Below are positions 26,908 to 35,173 of a stretch of 64,000 nucleotides of DNA, in pieces. The DNA is taken from NCBI RefSeq assembly GCF_002302565.1, contig NZ_CP022382.1:1497001-1561000 (forward strand), written 5' to 3'. A program made the position numbers and the translations under genes. Below the pieces are notes generated by a model. That model was not told where the DNA came from, ran no database searches, and was given only the letters and a program-made list of their open reading frames with translations. Positions within the stretch are counted from its first letter, which is position 1. Each line of letters begins with the position of its first letter. Source of the stretch: Capnocytophaga canimorsus (GTDB lineage: Bacteria; Bacteroidota; Bacteroidia; Flavobacteriales; Flavobacteriaceae).

Positions 26908-27138
26908 CTACGATTTCTTTTTGTTTTTCATCTTTTTATACACGAAAAAGCCAAGTACTCCCATAAGCAAATACGGAAAAATCATCAGATACACAATGCC
27001 GTTATTGATGCCTTTGGCTTGTTGCAAACCCTCTTCACTTTCCAACGAAGCCCGACACATAGCGCATTGAGCAAATGTTTCGTTGTGGAAAAACAACAAA
27101 AACAACAATATTGCTAATAAAAAAGGGTTAATTCGCAT
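26908..27138 (-). CDS. Small CxxC membrane protein of the oxidase-assembly group
   Basis: A 76-aa protein with an N-terminal signal-like hydrophobic segment (residues 6-23), a short periplasmic loop carrying CAMC (25-28), a second hydrophobic segment (about 44-66) and a lysine-rich tail. The CxxC immediately after the likely signal cleavage site could bind copper or exchange disulfides. Its start overlaps the end of the DUF420/CtaM gene by 11 bases, so the two are translationally coupled. Similar small proteins accompany SCO and DUF420 genes in flavobacteria. Function is inferred from this context. Confidence 0.72.
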   Translation of the reverse strand: MRINPFLLAILLFLLFFHNETFAQCAMCRASLESEEGLQQAKGINNGIVYLMIFPYLLMGVLGFFVYKKMKNKKKS

Positions 27139-27652
27139 AGTAAGGAGCTATCATTAAGTACACTACCACTCCAGAAACTGCCACGTAAAGCCAAATAGGA
27201 AACGTTATTTTAGCCATTCGTTTATGCCGATCAAAACGTTTAGCAAGGGCTCTAACGTAGGTAATAAGCACCAAAGGAATAATCACTATGGAACACAAAA
27301 TATGAGTAATGAGTACCAAAAAATAAATTGTACGCAGTACACCTTCGCCCCCATAAGGTGTGGAGTCGGAGGTCATATGATAAACTACATACATCGCTAA
27401 AAACAATACTGAAAACAAAATACAGACCTTCATTAGGCGTTCGTGCAACACGATTTTGCCATTTTTAACTGCCCAAACAGCTACAATTAAGCAAACTGCG
27501 GTTAGCCCGTTGATGGTAGCATAAATAGGCGGAAGAAATGACAATGGCGCCACATTAGGGATTCGTACCCGAAAAAGCAAAGCAACTACCAAAGGTATCA
27601 GTACTGATAAGGCAATTATCCATCGATTGTATTTTTGTTCTGTTGTTTTCAT
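27128..27652 (-). CDS. DUF420/CtaM-like cytochrome oxidase assembly membrane protein
   Basis: A 174-aa inner-membrane protein with five hydrophobic segments and the DUF420 pattern: VPLVVALLF start, PPIYATINGLTAVCL, HERLMKVCILFSVLF, FLVLITHILCSIVIIPLVL and KITFPIWLYVAVSGVVVYLM. CtaM, a member of this family, is needed for assembly of aa3-type oxidases. I chose the ATG at 27652, because a -7 box at 27681-27688 lies between it and an in-frame start at 27691. It precedes the CxxC protein and follows the SCO gene in the same direction. Confidence 0.85.
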   Translation of the reverse strand: MKTTEQKYNRWIIALSVLIPLVVALLFRVRIPNVAPLSFLPPIYATINGLTAVCLIVAVWAVKNGKIVLHERLMKVCILFSVLFLAMYVVYHMTSDSTPYGGEGVLRTIYFLVLITHILCSIVIIPLVLITYVRALAKRFDRHKRMAKITFPIWLYVAVSGVVVYLMIAPYYAN

Positions 27653-27680
27653 ATTGTACCAAGATTTTGGTTCAAAGGGA

Positions 27681-27688
27681 CAAATATA
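27681..27688 (-). promoter_or_regulatory. -7 box of the DUF420 gene
   Basis: On the minus strand the sequence reads TATATTTG, 28 bases before the ATG at 27652 and just after the SCO terminator. No -33 match at standard distance. Confidence 0.4.
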
Positions 27689-27702
27689 CAAATTTCAAAA
27701 AG

Positions 27703-27740
27703 AAACTGCCCCGAAAGTGTAAAGTTACTCGGAGCAGTTT
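27703..27740 (-). terminator. Terminator of the SCO gene
   Basis: AAACTGC and GCAGTTT pair, then a C/A mismatch, then CCGA pairs with TCGG. On the minus strand the right arm is followed by a T-rich run. It lies just past the SCO stop and before the DUF420 promoter, separating the two units. Confidence 0.6.
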
Positions 27741-27753
27741 TGAAAGCAAATGA

Positions 27754-28419
27754 TTAAAGCAATTTTTTAATATCGGTAATCAGCATATTGATACCCTCAT
27801 CGTTAAGTCCGTCATAATAAACAATAGGGTTTCCGTGTTCATCTTTTCGACACACAATGTTTCCGTCTTGGTCAATTAACGCAAATAGTCCGGAATGTTC
27901 AAAGCCTCCTACTGACTCATCACCTTCACCTGCGTAAATATTAAAGCTTTTATTAGCTAAATCGTAGATATCTTCAGTCTTTCCAGTAAGGAAATGCCAA
28001 TGCGGATTGGTTACGCCATATTGTTCTGCATAAGCCTTTAAAACCTCGGGAGTATCCATAGCTGGATTAATGGTAAAAGAAGCAAAACCAATGTTTTTAT
28101 CCTTGAACGCATTTTGTATCTTAACCATATTCTTGCTCATAATAGGACAAATGGTAGGGCAGTTTACAAAGAAGAAATCCACCACATACACTTTTCCTTG
28201 ATAATCTTTATCGGTAATGGTTTGGTTATGCTGATTAGTAAAAGAAAAACTGGGTGCTTTACCTAGTTTGACTAAAGCTCCGCCGTCTTTACCTATTGTA
28301 TGTCTATTAGCATCTGTAACAGAATCATTTCCGAATCTTCGGGCAATCTCAACAACAGCAAAAGTGCCTATGGCAACGATGACCAAAATTAACCCAATGT
28401 AATACGTATTCTTTCTCAT
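27754..28419 (-). CDS. SCO1/SenC-family copper chaperone for cytochrome oxidase
   Basis: A membrane-anchored thioredoxin-fold protein that delivers copper to the CuA site of cytochrome c oxidase. Of its 221 aa, residues about 7-25 form the single anchor. The copper ligands are the CPTIC motif (Cys87, Cys91) and His175 in GGFEHSGLF. The rest follows the SCO pattern (FTNQHNQTITDKDYQGK, then FASFTINPAMDTPEVLKAY). It lies 13 bases after purK in the same direction but has its own terminator before the DUF420 gene. Confidence 0.93.
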   Translation of the reverse strand: MRKNTYYIGLILVIVAIGTFAVVEIARRFGNDSVTDANRHTIGKDGGALVKLGKAPSFSFTNQHNQTITDKDYQGKVYVVDFFFVNCPTICPIMSKNMVKIQNAFKDKNIGFASFTINPAMDTPEVLKAYAEQYGVTNPHWHFLTGKTEDIYDLANKSFNIYAGEGDESVGGFEHSGLFALIDQDGNIVCRKDEHGNPIVYYDGLNDEGINMLITDIKKLL

Positions 28420-28432
28420 TCTCTTTATTTTA

Positions 28433-29596
28433 TTACGATTTATTATTACTCACTACTCGAATGGTTTGTTTGACTTCTTGAGCAATTTCACGTGCCTTGG
28501 AAAGGTTAGGATTAACGATAGTTACGTGACCCATTTTCCGAAACGGACGCGTCTGTCGTTTTCCGTAAATGTGCGGAGTAACGCCCTCCATTGCCATAAT
28601 CTGCTCAATGTTTTGATAAACAACATCGCCTTGAAAACCTTCTTCGCCCACCAAATTAACCATCACACCAGCTACTTTGCTTTCGGTTGCTCCCAAAGGC
28701 AAATTCAAAATGGCGCGTAAATGTTGCTCAAACTGATTGGTATAACTCGCCTCAATGCTATAATGCCCCGAATTGTGCGGACGAGGCGCTACCTCATTGA
28801 CTAAAATTTCATCATTTTGCGTTTGGAACATTTCCACAGCCAAAAGCCCCACACTGTTGAAAGCATCAGCCACTTGCAAAGCTACCGCTTGAGCTTTTTG
28901 AGCAATTTCATCAGGAATACGTGCTGGACAAATTACGTATTCCACTTGATTGGCTTCGGGGTGAAATTCCATTTCTACCACCGGATAGGTTTTCATCTCA
29001 CCCTTTGGGCTTCGAACCACGATTACAGCAAGTTCATTTTTAAACGGAATCATCATTTCCGCAAGACATTGCCCTTGAGGCAATTGTTGCAAATCCGCCA
29101 ACGAACGTACTACCTTAACCCCATTGCCATCGTAACCAAATCGGGCACTTTTCCAAACAAAAGGAAAAGTTACTTCGCCTTTTTCGGCTGCTTGTTTTAA
29201 TTGGTTTAAATCTTCAAAAACTTGAAAAGGCGCCGTTGGGATTTGGTGTTGCTCATAAAACAGCTTTTGTGAAGCCTTATTTTGAATGATGTTTAGGCTT
29301 TGTGGTGTAGGATACACTTTTACGCCCTCGCGTTCTAATTGCTCCAATGCTGCTACATTCACATTTTCAATTTCGAAAGTGAGTACATCTACCCCTTTAC
29401 CGAAATGATATACGGCATCATAATCCAACAAATCGCCTCGAACAAACTCATTGGTAGCAAAACGAGCGGGAGCATCGGCTGCCGCATCCATAACTTTTGT
29501 GGCAATATCAAACTTGCGAGTTTCAGTAAGCAACATCTTCCCGAGCTGTCCGCCACCTAAAATTCCTAATGTAAAATCCGACGAAAAATAATTCAC
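28433..29596 (-). CDS. purK: 5-(carboxyamino)imidazole ribonucleotide synthase PurK
   Basis: An ATP-grasp enzyme that carboxylates aminoimidazole ribonucleotide with bicarbonate in purine synthesis. The 387-aa protein has the PurK start LGILGGGQLGKML, the KSARFGYDGNGVKV segment that binds ATP and NEVAPRPHNSGHYSIEA near the active site. The start codon is GTG (29594-29596). No purE is nearby. A -7 box at 29625-29632 suggests a short leader of its own. Confidence 0.95.
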   Translation of the reverse strand: MNYFSSDFTLGILGGGQLGKMLLTETRKFDIATKVMDAAADAPARFATNEFVRGDLLDYDAVYHFGKGVDVLTFEIENVNVAALEQLEREGVKVYPTPQSLNIIQNKASQKLFYEQHQIPTAPFQVFEDLNQLKQAAEKGEVTFPFVWKSARFGYDGNGVKVVRSLADLQQLPQGQCLAEMMIPFKNELAVIVVRSPKGEMKTYPVVEMEFHPEANQVEYVICPARIPDEIAQKAQAVALQVADAFNSVGLLAVEMFQTQNDEILVNEVAPRPHNSGHYSIEASYTNQFEQHLRAILNLPLGATESKVAGVMVNLVGEEGFQGDVVYQNIEQIMAMEGVTPHIYGKRQTRPFRKMGHVTIVNPNLSKAREIAQEVKQTIRVVSNNKS

Positions 29597-29624
29597 TTCC
29601 TTGATTTATTAAAAATAACGGCGA

Positions 29625-29632
29625 CAAACCTA
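29625..29632 (-). promoter_or_regulatory. -7 box of purK
   Basis: On the minus strand the sequence is TAGGTTTG, matching TAnnTTTG, 28 bases upstream of the GTG start. No clear -33 box. Confidence 0.4.
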
Positions 29633-29686
29633 CAACTTTATTTGTAATACCACGCCTTTTAAGTATAAAATCACACCAAAAAATAG

Positions 29687-29727
29687 CAAGAAAATCCGTG
29701 AATACGAGCATTCAACGGATTTTCTTG
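29687..29727. repeat. Long hairpin in the purK-topA gap
   Basis: CAAGAAAATCCGTGAAT (29687-29703) pairs with ATTCAACGGATTTTCTTG (29710-29727) around a six-base loop, with a single bulged T. The stem is 17 bp. It lies upstream of both divergent genes, so it is not an ordinary terminator for either. It could end a small RNA, attenuate the purK leader if transcription starts further up, or be a protein site. Confidence 0.5.
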
Positions 29728-30033
29728 AAAATATGCTATAAAAAAATGACTGAAAACTTCATCTTTAATCTAAACATAAAAGCCATAAACTTTAACATTT
29801 AATTAAAAATTGAAGGCAAATATATGAATTTTTTCTTAATTAAAATTGATTTTTATGCTTGGAGATAAAAATAATTTTCAGAAAAATTTAATTTTAACTA
29901 ACATCTTATTATTGAAAAGAGTACCAGAGCAAAATACACAATAAACTGACAAAAGTCATCTTAATTCATTGATTGATTTATCTTTAATGAGAGGATTAGA
30001 TATACAATATGGTAGGTTTTATAAAAAAATTTA

Positions 30034-30041
30034 TACTTTTG
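30034..30041 (+). promoter_or_regulatory. -7 box of topA
   Basis: TACTTTTG fits TAnnTTTG and lies 19 bases before the ATG; a -33 box was not found at 17-23 bases. Such a position implies a nearly leaderless or very short-leader transcript. Confidence 0.42.
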
Positions 30042-30060
30042 TACGCAAAATTTTGAGTGT

Positions 30061-32583
30061 ATGGCTAAAAATGTGGTGATTGTTGAGTCGCCTGCCAAGG
30101 CAAAAACGATTGAAAAATTCTTAGGAAAAGACTATAAGGTAGTATCTAGCTATGGGCATATTGCCGATTTACCTGCCAGAGAAATTGGCGTGGATATCGA
30201 CAATGGATTTACCCCAAAATACATTGTATCAAGTGACAAAAAGGAGTTAGTAAAAGAATTAAAAAAACTTACCACAGAGGCAGAAACCATTTGGTTGGCG
30301 AGTGATGAAGACCGTGAGGGAGAAGCCATTGCTTGGCATTTGGCCGAAACTCTAAATTTAAAATCGAAAAACACCAAGCGTATCGTTTTCAATTCCATCA
30401 CAAAATCAGCCATTGAAAAAGCCATTCAAAACCCCAGAGGTATTGATTATAATTTGGTAAACGCACAACAAGCCCGTCGCATTTTAGACCGATTAGTGGG
30501 TTACGAACTATCACCCGTGTTGTGGAAAAAAGTAAAAAGTGGGCTCTCGGCAGGACGTGTACAATCGGTAGCCGTACGCCTAATTGTGGAGAGGGAACGT
30601 GAAATACAAGATTTTAAAACCCAATCATCTTACAAAATCACTGCCGAATTCACCAATGCTGAAGGAAAGACTATAAAAGCTACGTTAGCCAAAGGTTTCG
30701 ATTCTTATGATGATGCTCAACGTTTTTTACAAAAAAACATCGGAGCCAATTTTACCGTAGCCACTCTTGAAAAAAAACCTACTAAAAAGTCACCCGCACC
30801 ACCATTTACCACCTCTACCTTACAACAAGAAGCCTCACGGAAGTTAAATTTTTCGGTAAGCCGAACAATGACTGTAGCTCAACGCTTGTACGAATCGGGT
30901 TTAATTACCTATATGCGTACCGATAGCGTAAATCTGTCGCAAGAGGCACTTCAATCTGCCAAGAATGCAATAAAAAGTATTTATGGGGAAAAATACGCAC
31001 ATTCGCGTAACTTTTCTTCAAAAACTAAAGGCGCTCAAGAAGCTCACGAAGCCATCCGTCCTACGGATATGAGCCGTCCTTCAATAACTATTGAACGCGA
31101 CCAAGACCGCCTTTATGAACTCATCTGGAAGAGAACCATCGCCTCACAAATGAGTGATGCTCAATTAGAAAGAACTTCCATTAAAATAGTAGCCGATAAA
31201 CACGACGAAATGTTTACGGCAAATGGCGAGGTTATTCTCTTTGACGGATTTTTAAAAGTGTATCTGGAAAGTACTGATGAGGAAGATGAAGAGCAAGAAG
31301 GAATGCTCCCAGCACTAACACAGGGCGAAAAATTAAATAATAATTTCATTACTGCAACCCAGCGCTATACCCGCCCCCCCGCACGATATACCGAAGCTTC
31401 TTTGGTAAAAAAATTAGAAGAATTAGGCATCGGGCGACCTTCCACTTATGCACCAACTATTTCAACCATTCAAAATCGGGGATATGTTGAAAGAAGCGCT
31501 TTCGAAGGCGAACAACGTAATTACCAAACGCTTACCCTTTCCGAAGGTAAAATTCAAAAAAAGACACTTACCGAAAATGTAGGTGCGGATAAAGGTAAAA
31601 TGATTCCTACCGATATCGGGATTGTTGTGAATGATTTTTTAGTTTCTCATTTTGAATCTATTATGGATTATCATTTCACAGCCAATGTAGAAGAAAGTTT
31701 TGACCATATTGCCGAAGGCGAGGAGGATTGGCGTAAAATGCTCGAATCATTCTACAATCAGTTTCACCCCGTGGTGCAAGATGTGGAGCAAAATGCTTCA
31801 CGAGAGACTGGCACGCGTGTTTTGGGCATAGATCCCAAATCGGGACGTCCTTTAAGCGTTCGTTTGGGGCGTTTTGGAGCTATGGCACAAATCGGCACGA
31901 ATGAAGATGATGAAAAACCTGTATTCGCCAGTTTGCTTTCAGGAATGTCCATTGAAACCATTACCTTTGAAGAAGCCCTAAAACTTTTTGAACTTCCACG
32001 AAAATTAGGCATTATTGACGGAAATGAAGTTGAGGTAAATGTTGGAAGATTTGGAGCTTACGTTCGCTATGGGAATAACTTTGCTTCCTTAGATAAGGGT
32101 GAAGATATTTTTAGTGTTACTTTGGATAGAGCTAGAGAGATTATCGCACTGAAACAAAAAGCCGATGCACCTATTGCTACCTACCAAGGTTTAGAGGTAA
32201 CCAAAGGAAAAGGGCGATTCGGTCCGTTTATCAAATGGAACGATATGTTTATCAATGTAAGCAAAAAATATGATTTTGACCAGCTTTCCGATACTGATAT
32301 TGAAGAACTTATTGAAACTAAGCTACAAAAAGAATCAGAAAAAGTAGTCAAAGAATGGAATAATGGTGAAATTCGTTTAGAAAAGGCACGCTGGGGGCGT
32401 TTTAATCTTATTAAAGGAAAAACCAAAATAGAGTTACCCAAAGACACAGATACTCAAAACTTTACTTTGGAACAAGCCACAGCACTGCTTGATACAAAAA
32501 CCAAAAAAGCCCCTGCTAAAAAAACGACTGCTACCAAGAAAACCACAGTCAAAAAAAGTACTACAAAAGCTAAAAAAGTATAG
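30061..32583 (+). CDS. topA: DNA topoisomerase I
   Basis: Type IA topoisomerase that relaxes negative supercoils. The 840-aa protein has the Toprim start VIVESPAKAKTI (catalytic Glu9) and DEDREGE (82-88), and the active-site tyrosine Tyr284 in GLITYMRTDS. The usual topo-C repeats follow in the C-terminal part (LGIDPKSGRPLSVRLGRFG and similar). It ends in a strongly basic Lys/Thr/Ala tail (about 815-840) that should bind DNA. Zinc fingers of the E. coli type are absent, as in most Bacteroidota TopA proteins. Confidence 0.97.
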   Translation: MAKNVVIVESPAKAKTIEKFLGKDYKVVSSYGHIADLPAREIGVDIDNGFTPKYIVSSDKKELVKELKKLTTEAETIWLASDEDREGEAIAWHLAETLNLKSKNTKRIVFNSITKSAIEKAIQNPRGIDYNLVNAQQARRILDRLVGYELSPVLWKKVKSGLSAGRVQSVAVRLIVEREREIQDFKTQSSYKITAEFTNAEGKTIKATLAKGFDSYDDAQRFLQKNIGANFTVATLEKKPTKKSPAPPFTTSTLQQEASRKLNFSVSRTMTVAQRLYESGLITYMRTDSVNLSQEALQSAKNAIKSIYGEKYAHSRNFSSKTKGAQEAHEAIRPTDMSRPSITIERDQDRLYELIWKRTIASQMSDAQLERTSIKIVADKHDEMFTANGEVILFDGFLKVYLESTDEEDEEQEGMLPALTQGEKLNNNFITATQRYTRPPARYTEASLVKKLEELGIGRPSTYAPTISTIQNRGYVERSAFEGEQRNYQTLTLSEGKIQKKTLTENVGADKGKMIPTDIGIVVNDFLVSHFESIMDYHFTANVEESFDHIAEGEEDWRKMLESFYNQFHPVVQDVEQNASRETGTRVLGIDPKSGRPLSVRLGRFGAMAQIGTNEDDEKPVFASLLSGMSIETITFEEALKLFELPRKLGIIDGNEVEVNVGRFGAYVRYGNNFASLDKGEDIFSVTLDRAREIIALKQKADAPIATYQGLEVTKGKGRFGPFIKWNDMFINVSKKYDFDQLSDTDIEELIETKLQKESEKVVKEWNNGEIRLEKARWGRFNLIKGKTKIELPKDTDTQNFTLEQATALLDTKTKKAPAKKTTATKKTTVKKSTTKAKKV

Positions 32584-32611
32584 TATTGGCAGTAGTTATT
32601 AAAATAAAATA

Positions 32612-32998
32612 TTGAATATAAAAGTTTTACACCATATTGCCATTATATGCTCCGATTATGAAAAATCCAAAAGATTTTACACGGAGGTATTGGGCTTTGA
32701 AATTGTACGCGAAGTCTATCGAGAAAAACGACAATCTTATAAGTTAGACCTTTCTCTAAAAGGAAAGTATCTTATTGAACTGTTTTCTTTCCCTAATCCG
32801 CCAAAAAGGATGACCACTCCAGAGGCTAGTGGGCTTAGGCACATCGCCTTTGGGGTTGAAAATATTTTGCAAGAAGTAGCCTTCTTAAACTCAAAAAACA
32901 TCTCCACCGAACCCATTCGTACAGATGAATTTACACATAAACGATATACTTTTTTCAAAGATCCCGATGATTTACCTATCGAAATTTATGAACTATAA
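32612..32998 (+). CDS. VOC-family protein (glyoxalase I-like)
   Basis: A 128-aa single-domain metalloprotein of the vicinal oxygen chelate fold. The four expected ligands are present: His in VLHHIAIIC, Glu in YLIELFSFP, His in GLRHIAFGVE and Glu at the end in IEIYEL. It belongs with the small GloA2/YwkD-like group whose substrates are mostly unknown. The start is a TTG (32612-32614); no ATG fits without losing the first strand. It lies 28 bases after topA and may be read through from it. Confidence 0.85.
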   Translation: MNIKVLHHIAIICSDYEKSKRFYTEVLGFEIVREVYREKRQSYKLDLSLKGKYLIELFSFPNPPKRMTTPEASGLRHIAFGVENILQEVAFLNSKNISTEPIRTDEFTHKRYTFFKDPDDLPIEIYEL

Positions 32999-33100
32999 CC
33001 ATTTGGGATATAAAATCAACTACCTTATGGAGTTTTAGCATAAACTTCTACCTATTATTTACGGAATGGATTTTGCATCTACCGTAACAATTCGTTTCCT

Positions 33101-33220
33101 CTAAAATAAGTTAGCCAAAACCTTGCCTAAATCTTCTCCTTTTTCAAATACCCAAGCATAGATAGCCATTAGTATAGCTACACAAAACAAAATGTAAAAA
33201 TATTTGTAATCTTTGTTCAT
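33101..33220 (-). CDS. 39-aa predicted single-pass membrane peptide
   Basis: An ATG at 33218-33220 opens a frame of 39 codons closed by TAG (33101-33103). The peptide begins MNKDYKYFYILFCVAILMAI, continues with YAWVFEKGEDLGKVLANLF, and has one hydrophobic helix (about 8-24) with a charged tail. It lies in an otherwise empty 440-base gap. A possible promoter (33258-33285) and an 11-bp inverted repeat stand just upstream. I do not recognise the family; short length keeps this tentative, but codon choice and the amphipathic ends look like a real small membrane protein. Confidence 0.5.
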   Translation of the reverse strand: MNKDYKYFYILFCVAILMAIYAWVFEKGEDLGKVLANLF

Positions 33221-33250
33221 AATAAATCAATTTGATATGCTAATACTTAT

Positions 33251-33279
33251 TCTATTCCAAACCTAATTTTTGGAATAGA
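33251..33279. repeat. Perfect 11-bp inverted repeat
   Basis: TCTATTCCAAA and TTTGGAATAGA are exact complements around a seven-base loop. The left arm overlaps the -7 box proposed for the 39-aa gene, so it could be an operator. No T-run follows, so a terminator role is less likely. Confidence 0.5.
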
Positions 33280-33285
33280 TTATCA
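33258..33285 (-). promoter_or_regulatory. Possible promoter of the 39-aa gene
   Basis: On the minus strand TTG (33283-33285) and TAGGTTTG (33258-33265) are separated by 17 bases, within the flavobacterial range. The -7 box ends 37 bases before the ATG at 33220. Confidence 0.35.
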
Positions 33286-33382
33286 ACTATTTGACAAGTA
33301 TATAAAGATATTTTTAATTTTTAAAATAGGTTTTCATTTTTTAAAAAAACACCCTCAAAATACACACTTTAGGTAGTAAAAC

Positions 33383-33408
33383 AAAAGCTGCCTAAAAAGG
33401 CAGCTTTT
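33383..33408 (-). terminator. Terminator of the DUF3078 operon
   Basis: AAAAGCTGCCT and AGGCAGCTTTT form a perfect 11-bp stem with a four-A loop, 29 bases beyond the DUF3078 stop codon. The minus-strand right arm ends in TTTTGTTTT. Confidence 0.8.
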
Positions 33409-33437
33409 AAGCAAATTTTTACCGATATAGAATCGTA

Positions 33438-34295
33438 TTAGAATTTGTAGTTTAATCCAGCACCAAACAATTCACGGATTTGGAAAGCTCCTACGGCATT
33501 GTCATCGTAAATGGCTTGGAAAGTAAAGTTAGCAGACAAATATTTGTTGATTCCCATCACAACATTAGCTGTGTAATCAATATCTAAATTTTGTGGCTTA
33601 TCCAAATAGTTGCTATATACATTCAAGATGTTCTCCATAGAAACGTTCTCCATCAAATTGAATTTAGCATATCCATTGGCTGCAAAACCCAGCTCGTAAC
33701 GTAAAGACTCTCCTTTTTTAACTCCGTAGTAATCACCAGCTTTTGTGAAATCTTTATTTACCATAACTAATTTAGAAGTGGCTGGTGCCAAGTTTACTTT
33801 TAAGTTATCGTTTTTCTTCCACAACATACCAGGACCAAATTGCAGATAAGCAGGCGAGAAAAATTGGTTGATTAGTGTTCTTCCTGTTTTTTCGTACTTG
33901 TAACCGTCTGTAAACTGAGTTTTAAAATTTAAAAATGCGGAATAATACCAATTGTTAGAAGCTTGTTTACCTAAAAGAGAGTTGTACTCCAAACGGTCGG
34001 TGGTTTTTCGGGTGTACTCATCGCCTTTAAGTTTAGTAAGTCCGTAATCTAAATAAAGGTTATTGTCCCAAGTCCAATCGTTTTTCTTGTAGTTAAAGGC
34101 ATAACTTACTGCCAAATTCAGGGCTACATTGTTAGTTCCTCCTCCTGTCCAATCGTTGTTAAAAGCAGCCTGATTGAAAACAAGAGAAACATTCCCACCG
34201 CGTGTCCAGGTTCCTTCAGTTGTGGGTTCATCATTTTGTTGTGCAAAAGCACCAAATGAGGCTAATAAAGCCATTGAGAAGATCATTTTCTTCAT
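33438..34295 (-). CDS. DUF3078 outer-membrane beta-barrel protein
   Basis: A 285-aa exported protein with a signal peptide (MKKMIFSMALLASFGAFA, cleaved before QQ) followed by DUF3078. The family features NQAAFNNDWTGGGTNNVAL and DNNLYLDYGLTK are clear, and the rest alternates in the way of an outer-membrane barrel ending in an aromatic residue (LNYKF). Function is unknown; it is widespread in Bacteroidota and often follows DUF2480 and suf genes, as here. It is the last gene of the sufE-sufT-DUF2480-DUF3078 run. Confidence 0.9.
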   Translation of the reverse strand: MKKMIFSMALLASFGAFAQQNDEPTTEGTWTRGGNVSLVFNQAAFNNDWTGGGTNNVALNLAVSYAFNYKKNDWTWDNNLYLDYGLTKLKGDEYTRKTTDRLEYNSLLGKQASNNWYYSAFLNFKTQFTDGYKYEKTGRTLINQFFSPAYLQFGPGMLWKKNDNLKVNLAPATSKLVMVNKDFTKAGDYYGVKKGESLRYELGFAANGYAKFNLMENVSMENILNVYSNYLDKPQNLDIDYTANVVMGINKYLSANFTFQAIYDDNAVGAFQIRELFGAGLNYKF

Positions 34296-34318
34296 AAGTT
34301 TAAGTATTTAATTAAAAG

Positions 34319-34828
34319 TTATTTCTTCTTTTTAAAAATAGGGACTGCCGAACAGGCCTCGCCGTACATTACACTTTTGGCTATGGGTTGGATTTTCTCC
34401 ACCGCCATCACGTAAGCCGCTTCAGGAACAGGCTTTTGCGAACATCCCTTAATAATTACTGGTTTATCTTTCAGATATGAAACATCAATTCTTTCAATAA
34501 TTTCTTGATATAAAGCTATTTCCAGATGATTTAAATCGCCCAGTATGGTTTTTCGAGCGTAAGGTGCCAATTTTGAAGTTACCAACATATATGCCCAAGG
34601 CGGAATAATGGCTTCGGAGGAACAAAACAAAGCAACATAAGCATCTTTAAAGATTTCCCAATGAAAATCATCTAATTGCTGACGAAAATCTTTTTCTTTA
34701 AGCACGATTTCTTCAAAAAGAAAATCCTTTAAATCAAAAGCCATACGCTGACCCACTGGATAATAATCTTCCAAGTCAAAAACAGCTAACGAACTGTTTG
34801 CTACCCTGTTAATAATGCTTTCCGACAA
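34319..34828 (-). CDS. DUF2480 family protein
   Basis: A 169-aa cytoplasmic protein of the Bacteroidota DUF2480 family, of unknown function but regularly found with iron-sulfur (suf) genes. The typical start IINRVANSSLAVFDLEDYYP and the C-terminal IIKGCSQKPVPEAAYV, with a single Cys, are clear. The start codon is TTG (34826-34828). It lies 12 bases after the SufT-like gene and 23 bases before the DUF3078 gene. Confidence 0.88.
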   Translation of the reverse strand: MSESIINRVANSSLAVFDLEDYYPVGQRMAFDLKDFLFEEIVLKEKDFRQQLDDFHWEIFKDAYVALFCSSEAIIPPWAYMLVTSKLAPYARKTILGDLNHLEIALYQEIIERIDVSYLKDKPVIIKGCSQKPVPEAAYVMAVEKIQPIAKSVMYGEACSAVPIFKKKK

Positions 34829-34840
34829 GACTAAAATGCG

Positions 34841-35167
34841 TTACAGATACCCTAACTCCAGCTTTGCCACCTCGCTCATCATATCCTGATGCCAAGGCGG
34901 ATCGAAGGTAATTTCTACCTCAACTTCTTTAATTTCATCTATACTTTTAACCTTTTCTTGAATCTCCATAGGTAGTACCTCTGCCACGGGGCAGTTGGGT
35001 GTGGTTAAAGTCATCAATATTTTAACATCGTGATTTTCATTAACAAAAACATCATAGATAAGCCCTAATTCATAAATATCCACCGGAATTTCGGGGTCGT
35101 ATATGGTTTTAAGTACCTCTACGATTTTTTCGCCTAAATCTTCTGTATTTATAGTATGTTCACTCAT
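34841..35167 (-). CDS. MIP18/DUF59 iron-sulfur assembly factor (SufT-like)
   Basis: A 108-aa protein of the DUF59/MIP18 family, which helps mature Fe-S proteins. The family motif YDPEIPVDIYELGLIYDV is followed by the reactive cysteine in TTPNCPVAEVLP and a C-terminal PPWHQDMMSEVAK. It lies 6 bases after sufE. The SUF scaffold genes (sufB, C, D, S) are not in this window, so this is a detached part of the pathway. Confidence 0.9.
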   Translation of the reverse strand: MSEHTINTEDLGEKIVEVLKTIYDPEIPVDIYELGLIYDVFVNENHDVKILMTLTTPNCPVAEVLPMEIQEKVKSIDEIKEVEVEITFDPPWHQDMMSEVAKLELGYL

Positions 35168-35173
35168 TATTTC

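Larger units (their letters stand above)
29597..30060. other. Divergent regulatory gap between purK and topA
   Basis: 464 bases without a coding sequence that I can support. It holds the -7 box for purK (29625-29632), a long imperfect palindrome (29687-29727), about 280 bases of AT-rich sequence, and the -7 box for topA (30034-30041). Confidence 0.7.
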
